Origin: Propionivibrio sp.
GTDB lineage: Bacteria > Pseudomonadota > Gammaproteobacteria > Burkholderiales > Rhodocyclaceae
Reading direction: 5' to 3'
DNA length: 6,416 nt
Assembly: GCA_017990155.1 (NCBI GenBank)
Contig: JAGNOM010000166.1
Coordinates: 1 to 6,416 of the forward strand
Of this stretch, positions 1 through 6,190 are shown in pieces. Positions within the stretch are counted from its first letter, which is position 1. Each line of letters begins with the position of its first letter. The notes under the pieces are model-generated. The model searched no databases. It worked only from the letters and a program-made list of their open reading frames with translations, and was not told where the DNA came from. A program made the translations under genes and the position numbers.

Positions 1-2
1 AG

Positions 3-896
3 CGAATGGGAATCACACCGATCCCGGCCGAGACAGGCGAACGTGGCATCGATCTGTTCCTCAAGGAACGGCCCGACCTGATCCTGCTCGACATCGTGAT
101 GCCGGACATCGACGGATTCGAGGTCGCGCGCCAGATTCGACAGCTGGAAGCACCTGGCGACTGGGCGCCGATCATTTTTTTGAGTTCGCTGAGCAAGGAC
201 AAGGACATCGAGCAGGGAATCGCCGCCGGCGGCGACGACTACCTACTCAAGCCGATCAGCGAGATCGTTCTGGCCGCCAAAATCCGCGCAATGCAGCGCA
301 TTCTCCAGATGCGCCAGTCACTCCTCGTGTTGACGCGCAAGCTCGATTCGGCGAACCAGGAGCTGAAAAGACTGACATCGATCGACGGTCTGACTGGCAT
401 CACCAATCGGCGACATTTCGACCACGTGCTCGACCACGAATGGCGGCGCGCCATGCGGCAAGGCGAGGAAGTCTCGATCCTGATGTGCGACATCGACTAT
501 TTCAAGCAGTACAACGATGCCTACGGTCATCAAAGCGGCGACGAGTGCCTTCGCCTGTTTGCCCAGACCCTGTCCGGTGCAATGGATCGCGGCGGCGATC
601 TGCTGGCGCGTTATGGTGGCGAGGAGTTTGCTGCGGTCCTGCCCAATACGGCGCTCCGCGGTGCGGTACACGTTGCCGAAGAGATGCGAACAGCCATCGG
701 ACGCCTGAAGATCGAGCACGCTCAAACACCTTTTGGCTATATCACCGCAAGCTTTGGTATCGCATCCGCCGTCGCCATGCCGGAAACCAATCCGCAAGAT
801 ATCGTCGGCGCCGCCGACCGGGCCTTGTACAAGGCTAAACGCAACGGTCGAAACCGCGTCTGCGTCACCTACTCTCTCGATCCGCAGGACAACTGA
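3..896 (+). CDS. Response regulator with GGDEF domain (diguanylate cyclase), 5'-truncated by window edge
   Basis: Makes cyclic di-GMP from two GTP in the cytoplasm, presumably under control of phosphorylation by a sensor kinase. The reading frame is open to the left edge, and the usual first ~30 receiver residues (beta-1 and the acidic pair) are missing, so the ATG at 6 is internal and not the real start. Numbering from that ATG, the receiver shows the phospho-acceptor Asp29 in LILLDIVMPD, a Ser-rich switch strand near 60-61 and the conserved Lys82-Pro. A helical linker (about 85-123) leads to a GGDEF domain with LTGITNRRHF, metal-binding Asp162 in CDIDYFK, NDAYGHQSGD and the active-site GGEEF at 204-208. 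An RxxD inhibitory site (Arg195-Asp198) lies nine residues before GGEEF, the PleD spacing, so catalysis and product inhibition both look intact. The architecture is WspR/PleD-like. The next gene, 8 bp on, is a lone receiver, so the two are probably co-transcribed. Confidence 0.95.
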   Translation, partial: RMGITPIPAETGERGIDLFLKERPDLILLDIVMPDIDGFEVARQIRQLEAPGDWAPIIFLSSLSKDKDIEQGIAAGGDDYLLKPISEIVLAAKIRAMQRILQMRQSLLVLTRKLDSANQELKRLTSIDGLTGITNRRHFDHVLDHEWRRAMRQGEEVSILMCDIDYFKQYNDAYGHQSGDECLRLFAQTLSGAMDRGGDLLARYGGEEFAAVLPNTALRGAVHVAEEMRTAIGRLKIEHAQTPFGYITASFGIASAVAMPETNPQDIVGAADRALYKAKRNGRNRVCVTYSLDPQDN

Positions 897-904
897 CCAC
901 ACTC

Positions 905-1279
905 ATGGCCTCACCCAAAATTCTGATCGTCGATGATAACGACCTGATACGTACGCTGTTGCGCGGCATCCTGCGCGCCGAAGATTGCGAAATCATCGGC
1001 GAAGCCCGAAACGGCACACTCGCGCTCGATTTCATCGAGAAATCCAAACCGGACATGGTCTTTCTGGACGTGATGATGCCGGAGATGGACGGCCTCGAAG
1101 CCTTGCAGAGCATCAAACGGCTCTACCCCGAAATCATCGTTGTGATGATTACCGGCAGCCCGAGCAAGGACAACGTTCAGGAATCGATTCAGGGCGGCGC
1201 CAGCGGCTTCATCATCAAGCCGTTCAACTCGGCCAAGGTCGTCGAGACGCTGCACCGCGCCTGGGGCACGGCGCGATAA
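905..1279 (+). CDS. Single-domain CheY-like response regulator
   Basis: A stand-alone receiver of 124 residues, a typical single-domain length, with no output domain; it should signal by protein contact or act in a phosphorelay. Visible landmarks: acidic pair Asp10-Asp11 in ILIVDDND, phospho-acceptor Asp55 in FLDVMMPEMDG, switch Thr83 in MITGS and conserved Lys105-Pro in IIKPF. The ATG at 905 puts the first beta strand at the normal place. It starts 8 bp after the diguanylate cyclase stop; a weak purine run (AGGA, 886-889) lies rather far upstream, so translation may be coupled. A 6 bp stem (CGCGCC/GGCGCG, 1256-1275) sits just before the stop but has no T-run. The gene converges on gloB with a 6 bp gap. 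Its partner kinase is not in the window. It is not obviously a chemotaxis CheY, since no che genes are adjacent. Confidence 0.93.
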   Translation: MASPKILIVDDNDLIRTLLRGILRAEDCEIIGEARNGTLALDFIEKSKPDMVFLDVMMPEMDGLEALQSIKRLYPEIIVVMITGSPSKDNVQESIQGGASGFIIKPFNSAKVVETLHRAWGTAR

Positions 1280-1285
1280 GCTGCA

Positions 1286-2047
1286 TCAGAAAGCGTCTCG
1301 CCATTTGCGCAGGGCTGTAAACACGGCCAGCGCGTCGCTCGCATCTTCCCCTCGGTTGCGTACGCTCGCGATCACCTCGGGAACTTGGCAGCGCAAGAAC
1401 GGGTTTGTTGCTTTTTCCAGCTCGATCGTCGTCGGTATTGTTGCCAGCCCTTTGCCACGCGCGACCGCCACCTCGTCCACTCGCCGCCTCAGACTACGGC
1501 TCCCGGGCTCAATCATTAACGCGAAACGCAAGTTGGTCTCGGTGTACTCGTGAGCGCAATAGACCGCCGTATCTCCAGGCAAGGCCGCCAATCGGGCCAA
1601 TGAATCGTGCATCTGCGCCGGCGAGCCTTCGAAAAGACGACCACAACCTGCACCGAACACCGTGTCGCCGCAAAACAGGCGCCCATCCGAGAGATAAGCC
1701 AAGTGGCCCAAGGTATGCCCGGGGAGCGCGAGAACCTTGAAATCGGCTCCGATCGAATCGAGCCGGATAGACTCTCCCCCGAGCAGGGGATGCGTCAGTG
1801 CTGTGATAGACTCCGCCGCCGGTCCGAAGACGTCAGCGGGATACTGCGCCAGCAGCGCCGAGATACCGCCCTGATGATCGGCATGGTGGTGCGTAATCAG
1901 AATCGCCTTCAGCGCCAGCCCTTCTCGCTCAAGAACGTCCAGAACGGGCGAGGCATCGCCGGGATCGACAACGACCGCCGACCGGCCTTTGCGCAAAAGC
2001 CAGATGTAGTTATCCTTGAACGCAGGAATTCTGATGACCTCAAACAT
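1286..2047 (-). CDS. gloB: Hydroxyacylglutathione hydrolase (glyoxalase II)
   Basis: Hydrolyses S-D-lactoylglutathione to D-lactate and glutathione, the second step of methylglyoxal detoxification in the cytoplasm. The 253-residue length is normal for the bacterial enzyme. It is a metallo-beta-lactamase fold with the binuclear metal motif THHHADHQGG (His53, His55, Asp57, His58), His111 in LPGHTLGH, bridging Asp128 in FCGDTVFGAGCGRLFEG and His166 in CAHEYT. The C-terminal glyoxalase II domain shows TNPFLR and ends in LRKWRDAF, both typical of GloB and not of other MBL-fold hydrolases. The N-terminus (MFEVIRIPAFKDNYIW) matches the usual family start, which supports the ATG at 2047. It is divergent from the methyltransferase gene, with 28 bp between start codons, so promoters must reach into the neighbouring reading frames. 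Confidence 0.97.
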   Translation of the reverse strand: MFEVIRIPAFKDNYIWLLRKGRSAVVVDPGDASPVLDVLEREGLALKAILITHHHADHQGGISALLAQYPADVFGPAAESITALTHPLLGGESIRLDSIGADFKVLALPGHTLGHLAYLSDGRLFCGDTVFGAGCGRLFEGSPAQMHDSLARLAALPGDTAVYCAHEYTETNLRFALMIEPGSRSLRRRVDEVAVARGKGLATIPTTIELEKATNPFLRCQVPEVIASVRNRGEDASDALAVFTALRKWRDAF

Positions 2048-2059
2048 ATAAGCGATTGT

Positions 2060-2067
2060 GGAAGAAG
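2060..2067 (+). promoter_or_regulatory. Ribosome binding site deciding the methyltransferase start
   Basis: GGAAGAAG ends 8 bases before the ATG at 2076. This favours that ATG over the in-frame GTG at 2058, which has no comparable purine run. Confidence 0.6.
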
Positions 2068-2075
2068 CACGAAAA

Positions 2076-2798
2076 ATGTCAAATCCCGGAATCGATGACT
2101 GGCTCCAGACACCGCAAGGGCGCTATGTCATGGACTGGGAGATGGAGCAAATCGATGCGCTGGTGGTCGACCTGTTCGGCTATAACGCGTTGCAGCTCGG
2201 GCTTCCTCAGCTTGACCTCCTTGCACACAATCGCATTCCGCTACGCCAGATCGCCGGCGAGTCCGGGGACGTGGATGTTCTGTGCGACCTGCGCGAACTG
2301 CCCTTCGCCGCAAACAGCATTGACCTGGTGGTGATGCCCCATGTTCTGGAGTCGCACGACAATCCGCACCAGATCCTGCGCGAAGTCGAACGCATCCTGA
2401 TTCCGGACGGGCAACTGGTCATCACCGGTTTCAACCCGCTTTCTTTGTGGGGCGCACGACGGCGCCTGCCCAAGTGCCCCGAAGGTTTCCCGTTCAGCGG
2501 CAGCTACATTTCCGTGCTCCGACTGAAGGACTGGCTACAACTCCTGAGTTTCGAAGTCGACCGCGGCAGCTTCGGCTGTTACGCACCGCCCTTCCGCGAC
2601 ACGCGATGGCTCAAACGTTTCCATTTCATGGAAGCGGCTGGCGACCGCTGGTGGAGCTTCGCGGGTGGCGTATACATGCTGCGCGCCGTAAAACGCGTGC
2701 GCGGCATGCGCCTCATTCTGCCGCCGTGGGAGCAAAACAAAGCCCCGCACAAGGCGCTAACCCCCATTGCACAAAAAGGAATTCAAGACCGTGGCTGA
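2076..2798 (+). CDS. YafS-like class I SAM-dependent methyltransferase family protein
   Basis: A methyltransferase-type protein of 240 residues whose substrate is unknown. The region around 65-121 has the Methyltransf_11-like pattern: [53 protein letters not shown]. The N-terminal segment where the glycine-rich SAM loop (usually DxGxGxG) belongs instead reads ALQLGLPQ (38-45), so cofactor binding is not certain. Its place between gloB and rnhA matches E. coli yafS, which supports family membership. I chose the ATG at 2076 because GGAAGAAG (2060-2067) lies 8 bases upstream; a GTG at 2058 in the same frame would add six residues but would place that ribosome binding site inside the gene. The 3' end overlaps rnhA by 8 bp, indicating one transcript. 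Family call is fairly firm; enzymatic activity is inference. Confidence 0.88.
   Translation: MSNPGIDDWLQTPQGRYVMDWEMEQIDALVVDLFGYNALQLGLPQLDLLAHNRIPLRQIAGESGDVDVLCDLRELPFAANSIDLVVMPHVLESHDNPHQILREVERILIPDGQLVITGFNPLSLWGARRRLPKCPEGFPFSGSYISVLRLKDWLQLLSFEVDRGSFGCYAPPFRDTRWLKRFHFMEAAGDRWWSFAGGVYMLRAVKRVRGMRLILPPWEQNKAPHKALTPIAQKGIQDRG
2776..2780 (+). promoter_or_regulatory. Ribosome binding site for rnhA
   Basis: AAGGA lies 10 bases before the GTG at 2791, inside the end of the methyltransferase gene. It supports the GTG start rather than the upstream TTG at 2767. Confidence 0.6.
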
Positions 2799-3240
2799 TG
2801 AACTGACGATCAATATTTACGCCGATGGCGGCTGTCGAGGCAACCCGGGCCCCGGCGGCTGGGGTGTCCTGATGCAGGCCGGCGCCGTCGAAAAGGAACT
2901 CTGCGGCGGCGAGCGCGATACGACCAACAACCGGATGGAACTGACCGCCGTCATTCGCTCGCTGGAAGCACTCAAACGCCCGTCAACGATCAACGTCCAC
3001 ACCGACTCCCAGTACGTACAAAAAGGGATCAGCGAATGGATCCACAACTGGAAGCGCAACGGTTGGCGCACTTCGGACAAAAAGCCGGTGAAGAACGCCG
3101 ATCTCTGGCAAATACTCGACGGCCTCGCCAAGCAGCATCAGATCAAGTGGATCTGGGTCAAAGGCCATGCCGGACACCCTGGCAATGAGCGTGCAGATGC
3201 ACTTGCCAATCGCGGCATTGACGAGTTGCTGAAAAAGTAG
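2791..3240 (+). CDS. rnhA: Ribonuclease HI
   Basis: Cuts the RNA strand of RNA-DNA hybrids, removing R-loops and helping clear primers. The product is 149 residues, close to E. coli RNase HI (155). It begins with the family signature [16 protein letters not shown] and has the full catalytic set: Asp12, Glu50 (NNRMELTA), Asp72 (TDSQYV) and Asp136 (NERADALA), plus the flexible-loop His126 in [11 protein letters not shown]. The basic stretch around 86-102 ([17 protein letters not shown]) corresponds to the handle that grips the hybrid in E. coli-type enzymes. I chose GTG 2791 on the basis of AAGGA ten bases upstream and the close fit to the normal N-terminus; a TTG at 2767 in frame would add eight residues. 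It overlaps the methyltransferase stop by 8 bp, so the two are probably translationally coupled, and dnaQ follows 46 bp later on the same strand. Confidence 0.97.
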   Translation: MADELTINIYADGGCRGNPGPGGWGVLMQAGAVEKELCGGERDTTNNRMELTAVIRSLEALKRPSTINVHTDSQYVQKGISEWIHNWKRNGWRTSDKKPVKNADLWQILDGLAKQHQIKWIWVKGHAGHPGNERADALANRGIDELLKK

Positions 3241-3286
3241 CGCGCCGTCAATACACCCTCTTTGAACAAACCAATTGACTCACATC

Positions 3287-4009
3287 ATGCGCCAGATATT
3301 CCTCGACACTGAAACGACAGGCCTTGAGCACAAGCTCGGCCATCGCGTCATCGAAATCGGTTGCGTCGAAATGCGCAACCGACGTCTGACCAACCGGCAT
3401 TTCCATCGCTACATCAACCCCGAACGCGACATCGACGCCGGCGCGCTGGCGGTTCACGGAATCAGCCTTGAGTTTCTGCAGGACAAACCGCGATTTGCCG
3501 ACATCGCGGCTGAATTCCTCGATTTCGTGCGCGGCGCCGAACTCATCATCCACAACGCGGCGTTCGACGTCGGTTTCCTGAATGCCGAACTCGCGTTGCT
3601 GGACATGGCACCAATCGAGACGGTCTGCAGGGAGGTGCATGACACCTTGCGTATGGCCAAGGAGACGCACCCAGGCAAGAAGAACAACCTGAATGCGCTG
3701 TGCGAACGCTATGGCGTCGACAACTCGCATCGCACATTGCACGGCGCCTTGCTTGATGCGGAGATTCTGGCGGAAGTCTACGTAGCCATGACCCGCGGCC
3801 AGGAAAGCCTGATCATGGACCTGACGACCGAAGAGTCGGGCCAGGCGGCAATGGCGGCACAAGCCCTGCGCAGCAAGCCGCGCAAGGCACACCTCATCGT
3901 CCGTGCGAGCGATAACGAGCGCGGCGAACACGAAAAACTCCTCGCGGTCATCCAGAAGGAAAGCAAAGGCAAATGCCTCTGGCTCCCGCCAACCGAACCG
4001 GCAAGCTGA
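3287..4009 (+). CDS. dnaQ: DNA polymerase III epsilon subunit (3'-5' proofreading exonuclease)
   Basis: The proofreading exonuclease of the replicative polymerase core (with alpha and theta in E. coli), 240 residues against 243 in E. coli. DEDDh motifs are complete: ExoI DTETTG (Asp7, Glu9), ExoII HNAAFDVGFL (Asp94), ExoIII HRTLHGALLDAE (His152, Asp157). Directly after the nuclease domain is QESLIM (172-177), at the position of the beta-clamp binding motif in E. coli epsilon. A linker follows, then a C-terminal segment ending VIQKESKGKCLWL, which resembles the alpha-binding tail (E. coli LVQKKGGSCLW). I start at ATG 3287, which gives MRQIFLDTETTG; an in-frame TTG at 3275 would add four residues and neither has a clear ribosome binding site. 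The gene is co-directional with rnhA and ends just before a strong terminator. Confidence 0.97.
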   Translation: MRQIFLDTETTGLEHKLGHRVIEIGCVEMRNRRLTNRHFHRYINPERDIDAGALAVHGISLEFLQDKPRFADIAAEFLDFVRGAELIIHNAAFDVGFLNAELALLDMAPIETVCREVHDTLRMAKETHPGKKNNLNALCERYGVDNSHRTLHGALLDAEILAEVYVAMTRGQESLIMDLTTEESGQAAMAAQALRSKPRKAHLIVRASDNERGEHEKLLAVIQKESKGKCLWLPPTEPAS

Positions 4010-4023
4010 AACGACGCGCAAGA

Positions 4024-4049
4024 AAAACGGCAACCTTGGTTGCCGTTTT
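4024..4049. terminator. Bidirectional intrinsic terminator between dnaQ and the convergent gene
   Basis: A perfect palindromic stem ACGGCAAC/GTTGCCGT with a CTTG loop, flanked by A4-5 on the left and T4 on the right. Read on + it is a GC stem followed by TTTT, 15 bases after the dnaQ stop. Read on - it is the same stem followed by TTTTT, about 33 bases after the stop of the 4082-4537 gene. It should serve both. Confidence 0.9.
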
Positions 4050-4081
4050 CATCTGGATGACGCTTGTCTGACTTGTTCGAA

Positions 4082-4537
4082 TCAGGCGGCCGGACCACTT
4101 CCGGAACTACCGTTCCCTGAACTGCCGCTGCCAGAACTACCCTGACCACCATTTCCCGAACCGCTATTCCCTGGATTCTCTCCAGCCGGTCTCTTGGGGC
4201 GCCGATGCTGCCGCCTTGGTGGCCGCCCGTCGCCTCGCGGTTCCTGATTCCTGGCTTCCTGCGGCTTGCCTTCCTGCGGACGCGCATCAGGCCGCGGGCT
4301 GTTTGGGTTATTCGAATTTTTCCGATCCTGATTTCTGTCTTGACGCCGTGGATGCCCCTGCGACGGCGCGTTGAATCGTTTTTCCGGAGAACGATCAGGC
4401 ACTTCCCTGTTTCCGGGAGCCGTGCGGATCTCCAGTTCATTGAGTTCGTCCCATTCAGCGTCGGTACGATCACGCTCCGGAATGGAAAGAAGTTCGCGAA
4501 TCCGGCGACGCGGATCGATGGGTTGAGGATCATTCAT
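4082..4537 (-). CDS. Unknown Arg/Pro-rich protein with Gly/Ser tail, probably disordered
   Basis: I do not recognise a function. The 151-residue product has three zones. Residues 9-42 (DPRRRIRELLSIPERDRTDA, then EWDELNELEI) look like a short charged helical segment and are the likely conserved part. Residues 43-118 are rich in Arg, Pro, Gln, Asn and Asp with no hydrophobic core. Residues 119-148 are almost purely Gly, Ser and Asn. There is no signal peptide or membrane segment. The basic disordered part suggests nucleic-acid contact, but that is inference. The start is uncertain: ATG 4537 gives MNDPQPIDPRRR; an in-frame ATG at 4576 would add 13 residues, with a GGAGG (4595-4599) rather far from it. 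The gene is convergent with dnaQ, shares its terminator, and is divergent from rdgC. Reading-frame integrity and the shared terminator argue that it is real. Confidence 0.72.
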   Translation of the reverse strand: MNDPQPIDPRRRIRELLSIPERDRTDAEWDELNELEIRTAPGNREVPDRSPEKRFNAPSQGHPRRQDRNQDRKNSNNPNSPRPDARPQEGKPQEARNQEPRGDGRPPRRQHRRPKRPAGENPGNSGSGNGGQGSSGSGSSGNGSSGSGPAA

Positions 4538-4645
4538 GCCGACATTATGAACCACAGGGTGCCAGTCGTTCAACATTCATGAGGCGCCACAATCCTCCGT
4601 TTCGTCAGGATGGCTCAAAACAGCAAGTGACGCGGGTTTCAGTCC

Positions 4646-4651
4646 TATAAT
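4646..4651 (+). promoter_or_regulatory. Probable sigma-70 -10 box of rdgC
   Basis: A perfect TATAAT lies 24 bases before the rdgC ATG, giving a leader of roughly 18 bases with a T-tract. No good -35 hexamer is seen at 16-18 bp spacing (the region reads GCAAGTGAC), so the promoter may be weak or activator-dependent. Confidence 0.55.
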
Positions 4652-4675
4652 CACTCCCTTTTTTGAGTCTGCCCC

Positions 4676-5575
4676 ATGTGGTTCAGAAACCTTCAGATCT
4701 ACCGCCTGCCGCAAAACCCGTCGATTGACATCTCGACGTTTGAAGAACAGCTTGCCACGCTGACACTCCAGCCTTGTAGCTCGGTCGAACCGCGCAGCCT
4801 CGGCTGGGTGCCGCCACGAGAAGGCGGACCGCTCGTTCATAGCGTGAATCACCAATGGCTGCTGGCGCTTGGCTTCGAGGAACGGCTGTTGCCGGCAAGC
4901 ATCGTCAAGCAGTTTGCCGCTGATCGCGCCAAAGCCATCCTCGAAAACGAAGGACGCAAGGTCGGACGCAAGGAAATGCGCGACATCCGCGAAGCAACGG
5001 CGATCGAGCTGATGCCGCGCGCCTTCCCGCGACGCCGGGTCACCTTCGGCTGGATCGACCCGGTCAACGGCTGGCTGGTCATTGACGCCGGCTCGCAGCC
5101 GAAAGCTGAAGAATTTCTGGAACACCTGCGCCGCTCGGTGGAAGGATTCCACGCCAAGCTGGTGAAAACGGTCCAATCCCCGCTTGCCGCCATGACCGGA
5201 TGGGTCGCCGAGGGCGATGTACCCGGCAGTTTCACGATCGACCAGGATCTCGAACTGCGTTCCGCCGAAAACGCTGCGGTGCGCTATGTCAAGCACACGC
5301 TGGAAGGCGATGAAATTCGTCAGCACATTGCGACCGGCAAGGTCGTAACCAAACTGGGCATGACATGGGGCGACCGGATTTCCTTCGTGCTCAACGAAAA
5401 CCTGCAACTCAAGCGTCTCGCATTCCTCGACATTCTGAAAGAGCAAGCCGACAGTCAGGCCGAGAACGAGGACGAGCGCTTTGACATCGACTTCACGCTG
5501 ATGACCGGCGAAGTAGCGCACCTGCTTGCTGATCTGCTTGAGGCACTTGGCGGTGAATTGCCCGGCGCGATCTAG
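4676..5575 (+). CDS. rdgC: Recombination-associated protein RdgC
   Basis: A nucleoid-associated protein that in E. coli forms a ring-shaped dimer around double-stranded DNA and restrains RecA filament formation and function. The product is 299 residues (E. coli 303) and is collinear with the family. It starts MWFRNLQIYRL, matching the typical MWFKN start, followed by the conserved LGWVPPREG and NHQWLLALGFEERLLPASIV. Further family segments are GRKEMRDIREATAIELMPRAF, WIDPVNGWLVIDAGSQPKAE, a central LTGWV-like MTGWVAEG and a C-terminal LGMTWGDRISFVLNENLQLKRL. Those matches fix the ATG at 4676; only a weak GAG lies upstream as a ribosome binding site. It has its own promoter (TATAAT at 4646) and its 3' end overlaps the GIY-YIG gene, so both are probably on one transcript. 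No truncation or odd residues seen. Confidence 0.96.
   Translation: MWFRNLQIYRLPQNPSIDISTFEEQLATLTLQPCSSVEPRSLGWVPPREGGPLVHSVNHQWLLALGFEERLLPASIVKQFAADRAKAILENEGRKVGRKEMRDIREATAIELMPRAFPRRRVTFGWIDPVNGWLVIDAGSQPKAEEFLEHLRRSVEGFHAKLVKTVQSPLAAMTGWVAEGDVPGSFTIDQDLELRSAENAAVRYVKHTLEGDEIRQHIATGKVVTKLGMTWGDRISFVLNENLQLKRLAFLDILKEQADSQAENEDERFDIDFTLMTGEVAHLLADLLEALGGELPGAI
5540..5543 (+). promoter_or_regulatory. Ribosome binding site for the GIY-YIG gene
   Basis: GAGG inside the last codons of rdgC, 9 bases before GTG 5553. It is the best-supported start signal in a frame that has no ATG before the conserved domain. Confidence 0.45.
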
Positions 5576-5900
5576 CTCACTCGCAGCGGAAGCTGAAACG
5601 GAGGCACCGCAAAAGCGCCACTGGTTCCTGTACCTGATCGAGTGCATCGACGGCAGCATTTATACGGGAATAACGGTCGATGTCGCAGCCCGCTTCGTTG
5701 CGCACGCCAGCGGTAAAGGCGCCCGCTATACGCGCGCCCATCCGCCGGCCCGGCTGCTTGCCAGCGTCGGCTACCCGGATCGCTCCAGCGCATCGATGGC
5801 GGAGTACCGGATCAAACAACTGAAACCTGCTGAAAAACGGCGGCTCGCGACCGATCTCGCGAGCCAGAGCACCCGGAACGACGCGACGAACGCCGTGTAG
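5553..5900 (+). CDS. GIY-YIG nuclease superfamily protein (YhbQ/UPF0213-like)
   Basis: A small single-domain GIY-YIG protein of the YhbQ/UPF0213 type; such proteins are predicted DNA endonucleases and E. coli YhbQ is the closest model I know. From GTG 5553 it is 115 residues. The domain starts at WFLYLIEC and shows both tyrosines (Tyr27, Tyr37), Gly39 in YTGIT, Arg47 in VAARF, His51, the SGKGARYTR loop and the metal-binding Glu84 in AEYRIKQL, so the active site looks complete. Residues 1-22 before the domain are not conserved and may reflect a start chosen too early; GTG 5553 is preferred because of GAGG upstream, and no ATG exists before the domain. It overlaps rdgC by 23 bp. Its 3' end faces the 5904-6125 gene with a 3 bp gap. 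Confidence 0.9.
   Translation: MNCPARSSSLAAEAETEAPQKRHWFLYLIECIDGSIYTGITVDVAARFVAHASGKGARYTRAHPPARLLASVGYPDRSSASMAEYRIKQLKPAEKRRLATDLASQSTRNDATNAV
5833..5865 (-). terminator. Probable intrinsic terminator of the 5904-6125 gene, inside the GIY-YIG gene
   Basis: A perfect 9 bp inverted repeat, GGCTCGCGA/TCGCGAGCC (5842-5850 and 5857-5865) with a 6-base loop. Read on the - strand it is followed after four bases by TTTTT (complement of 5833-5837). It lies 39 bases beyond the stop of the minus-strand gene. No T-run follows on the + side, so it acts on - only. The four-base gap before the T-run is a weakness. Confidence 0.6.
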
Positions 5901-5903
5901 CGA

Positions 5904-6125
5904 TTAGTCGAACAGTCCTGGCTGGAGCGGTGCCAGGTTTTCACGTTTCACGGTAAAGCGCACCGGTGCTCCGCTCCGCCCGATTGCCTCGACGACCATG
6001 CGATCAGCGCAAGTCTCGGCGACGACCCGGACGTTGTATCCACCACGAGCCAGCGAGCTCGACCGGCCAATATAGGTTGCGATCGACCCGATCGGCGGCA
6101 TCCATCTTGTTTTCTTTCGCACCAT
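5904..6125 (-). CDS. Small unknown protein (73 aa), possible SH3-like beta-barrel
   Basis: I do not recognise a family. The product is basic at the N-terminus (MVRKKTRW), then has alternating beta-like stretches: PPIGSIATYIG, GGYNVRVVAE, DRMVVEAIGR, PVRFTVKRENL, ending LAPLQPGLFD. The pattern of short strands and glycine turns fits a small beta-barrel, but this is inference. There is no signal peptide or membrane segment. Start is uncertain: ATG 6125 has no clear ribosome binding site, and Met9 (6101) is an alternative giving MPPIGS. Its reality is supported by protein-like composition, lack of a longer competing frame, its tail-to-tail packing with the GIY-YIG gene, and a strong hairpin plus T-run in the right place downstream. 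Confidence 0.65.
   Translation of the reverse strand: MVRKKTRWMPPIGSIATYIGRSSSLARGGYNVRVVAETCADRMVVEAIGRSGAPVRFTVKRENLAPLQPGLFD
5917..5941 (+). terminator. Probable intrinsic terminator of the rdgC/GIY-YIG transcript
   Basis: Stem CCTGGC/GCCAGG (5917-5922 and 5932-5937) with a 9-base loop, followed at once by TTTT, starting 16 bases after the GIY-YIG stop. It lies inside the 3' end of the opposite-strand 5904-6125 gene. The stem is short, so strength is moderate. Confidence 0.5.
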
Positions 6126-6190
6126 CGTTCTGGCTCGGCTTTGATCCGGATAGCCGCGAATCGTATCAGGCCAGAGCGATCTCGACCATG

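Noticed and set aside
318..902. Minus-strand frame opposite the GGDEF domain
   Set aside because: Antisense to intact GGDEF motifs; no motifs of its own.
1256..1275. Hairpin CGCGCC/GGCGCG at the end of the CheY-like gene as a terminator
   Set aside because: Short stem, 8-base loop and no T-run on either strand; likely chance in GC-rich coding DNA.
1607..2098. Plus-strand frame opposite gloB
   Set aside because: Antisense to the metal-binding region of gloB; Arg-rich shadow composition.
3248..4033. Minus-strand open frame of 261 codons opposite dnaQ
   Set aside because: Antisense to a complete DEDDh exonuclease gene; the product has shadow-like composition and no recognisable domain.
3778..4533. 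Minus-strand frame of 251 codons across the dnaQ end and the Arg/Pro-rich gene
   Set aside because: It crosses the bidirectional terminator and runs in a different frame of the 4082-4537 gene. The frame kept instead ends beside that terminator and has a coherent N-terminal helix.
4577..5659. Long minus-strand open frame (360 codons) opposite rdgC
   Set aside because: It lies antisense to rdgC, whose product is recognisable along its whole length; the minus frame shows no family motifs and is a high-GC shadow.
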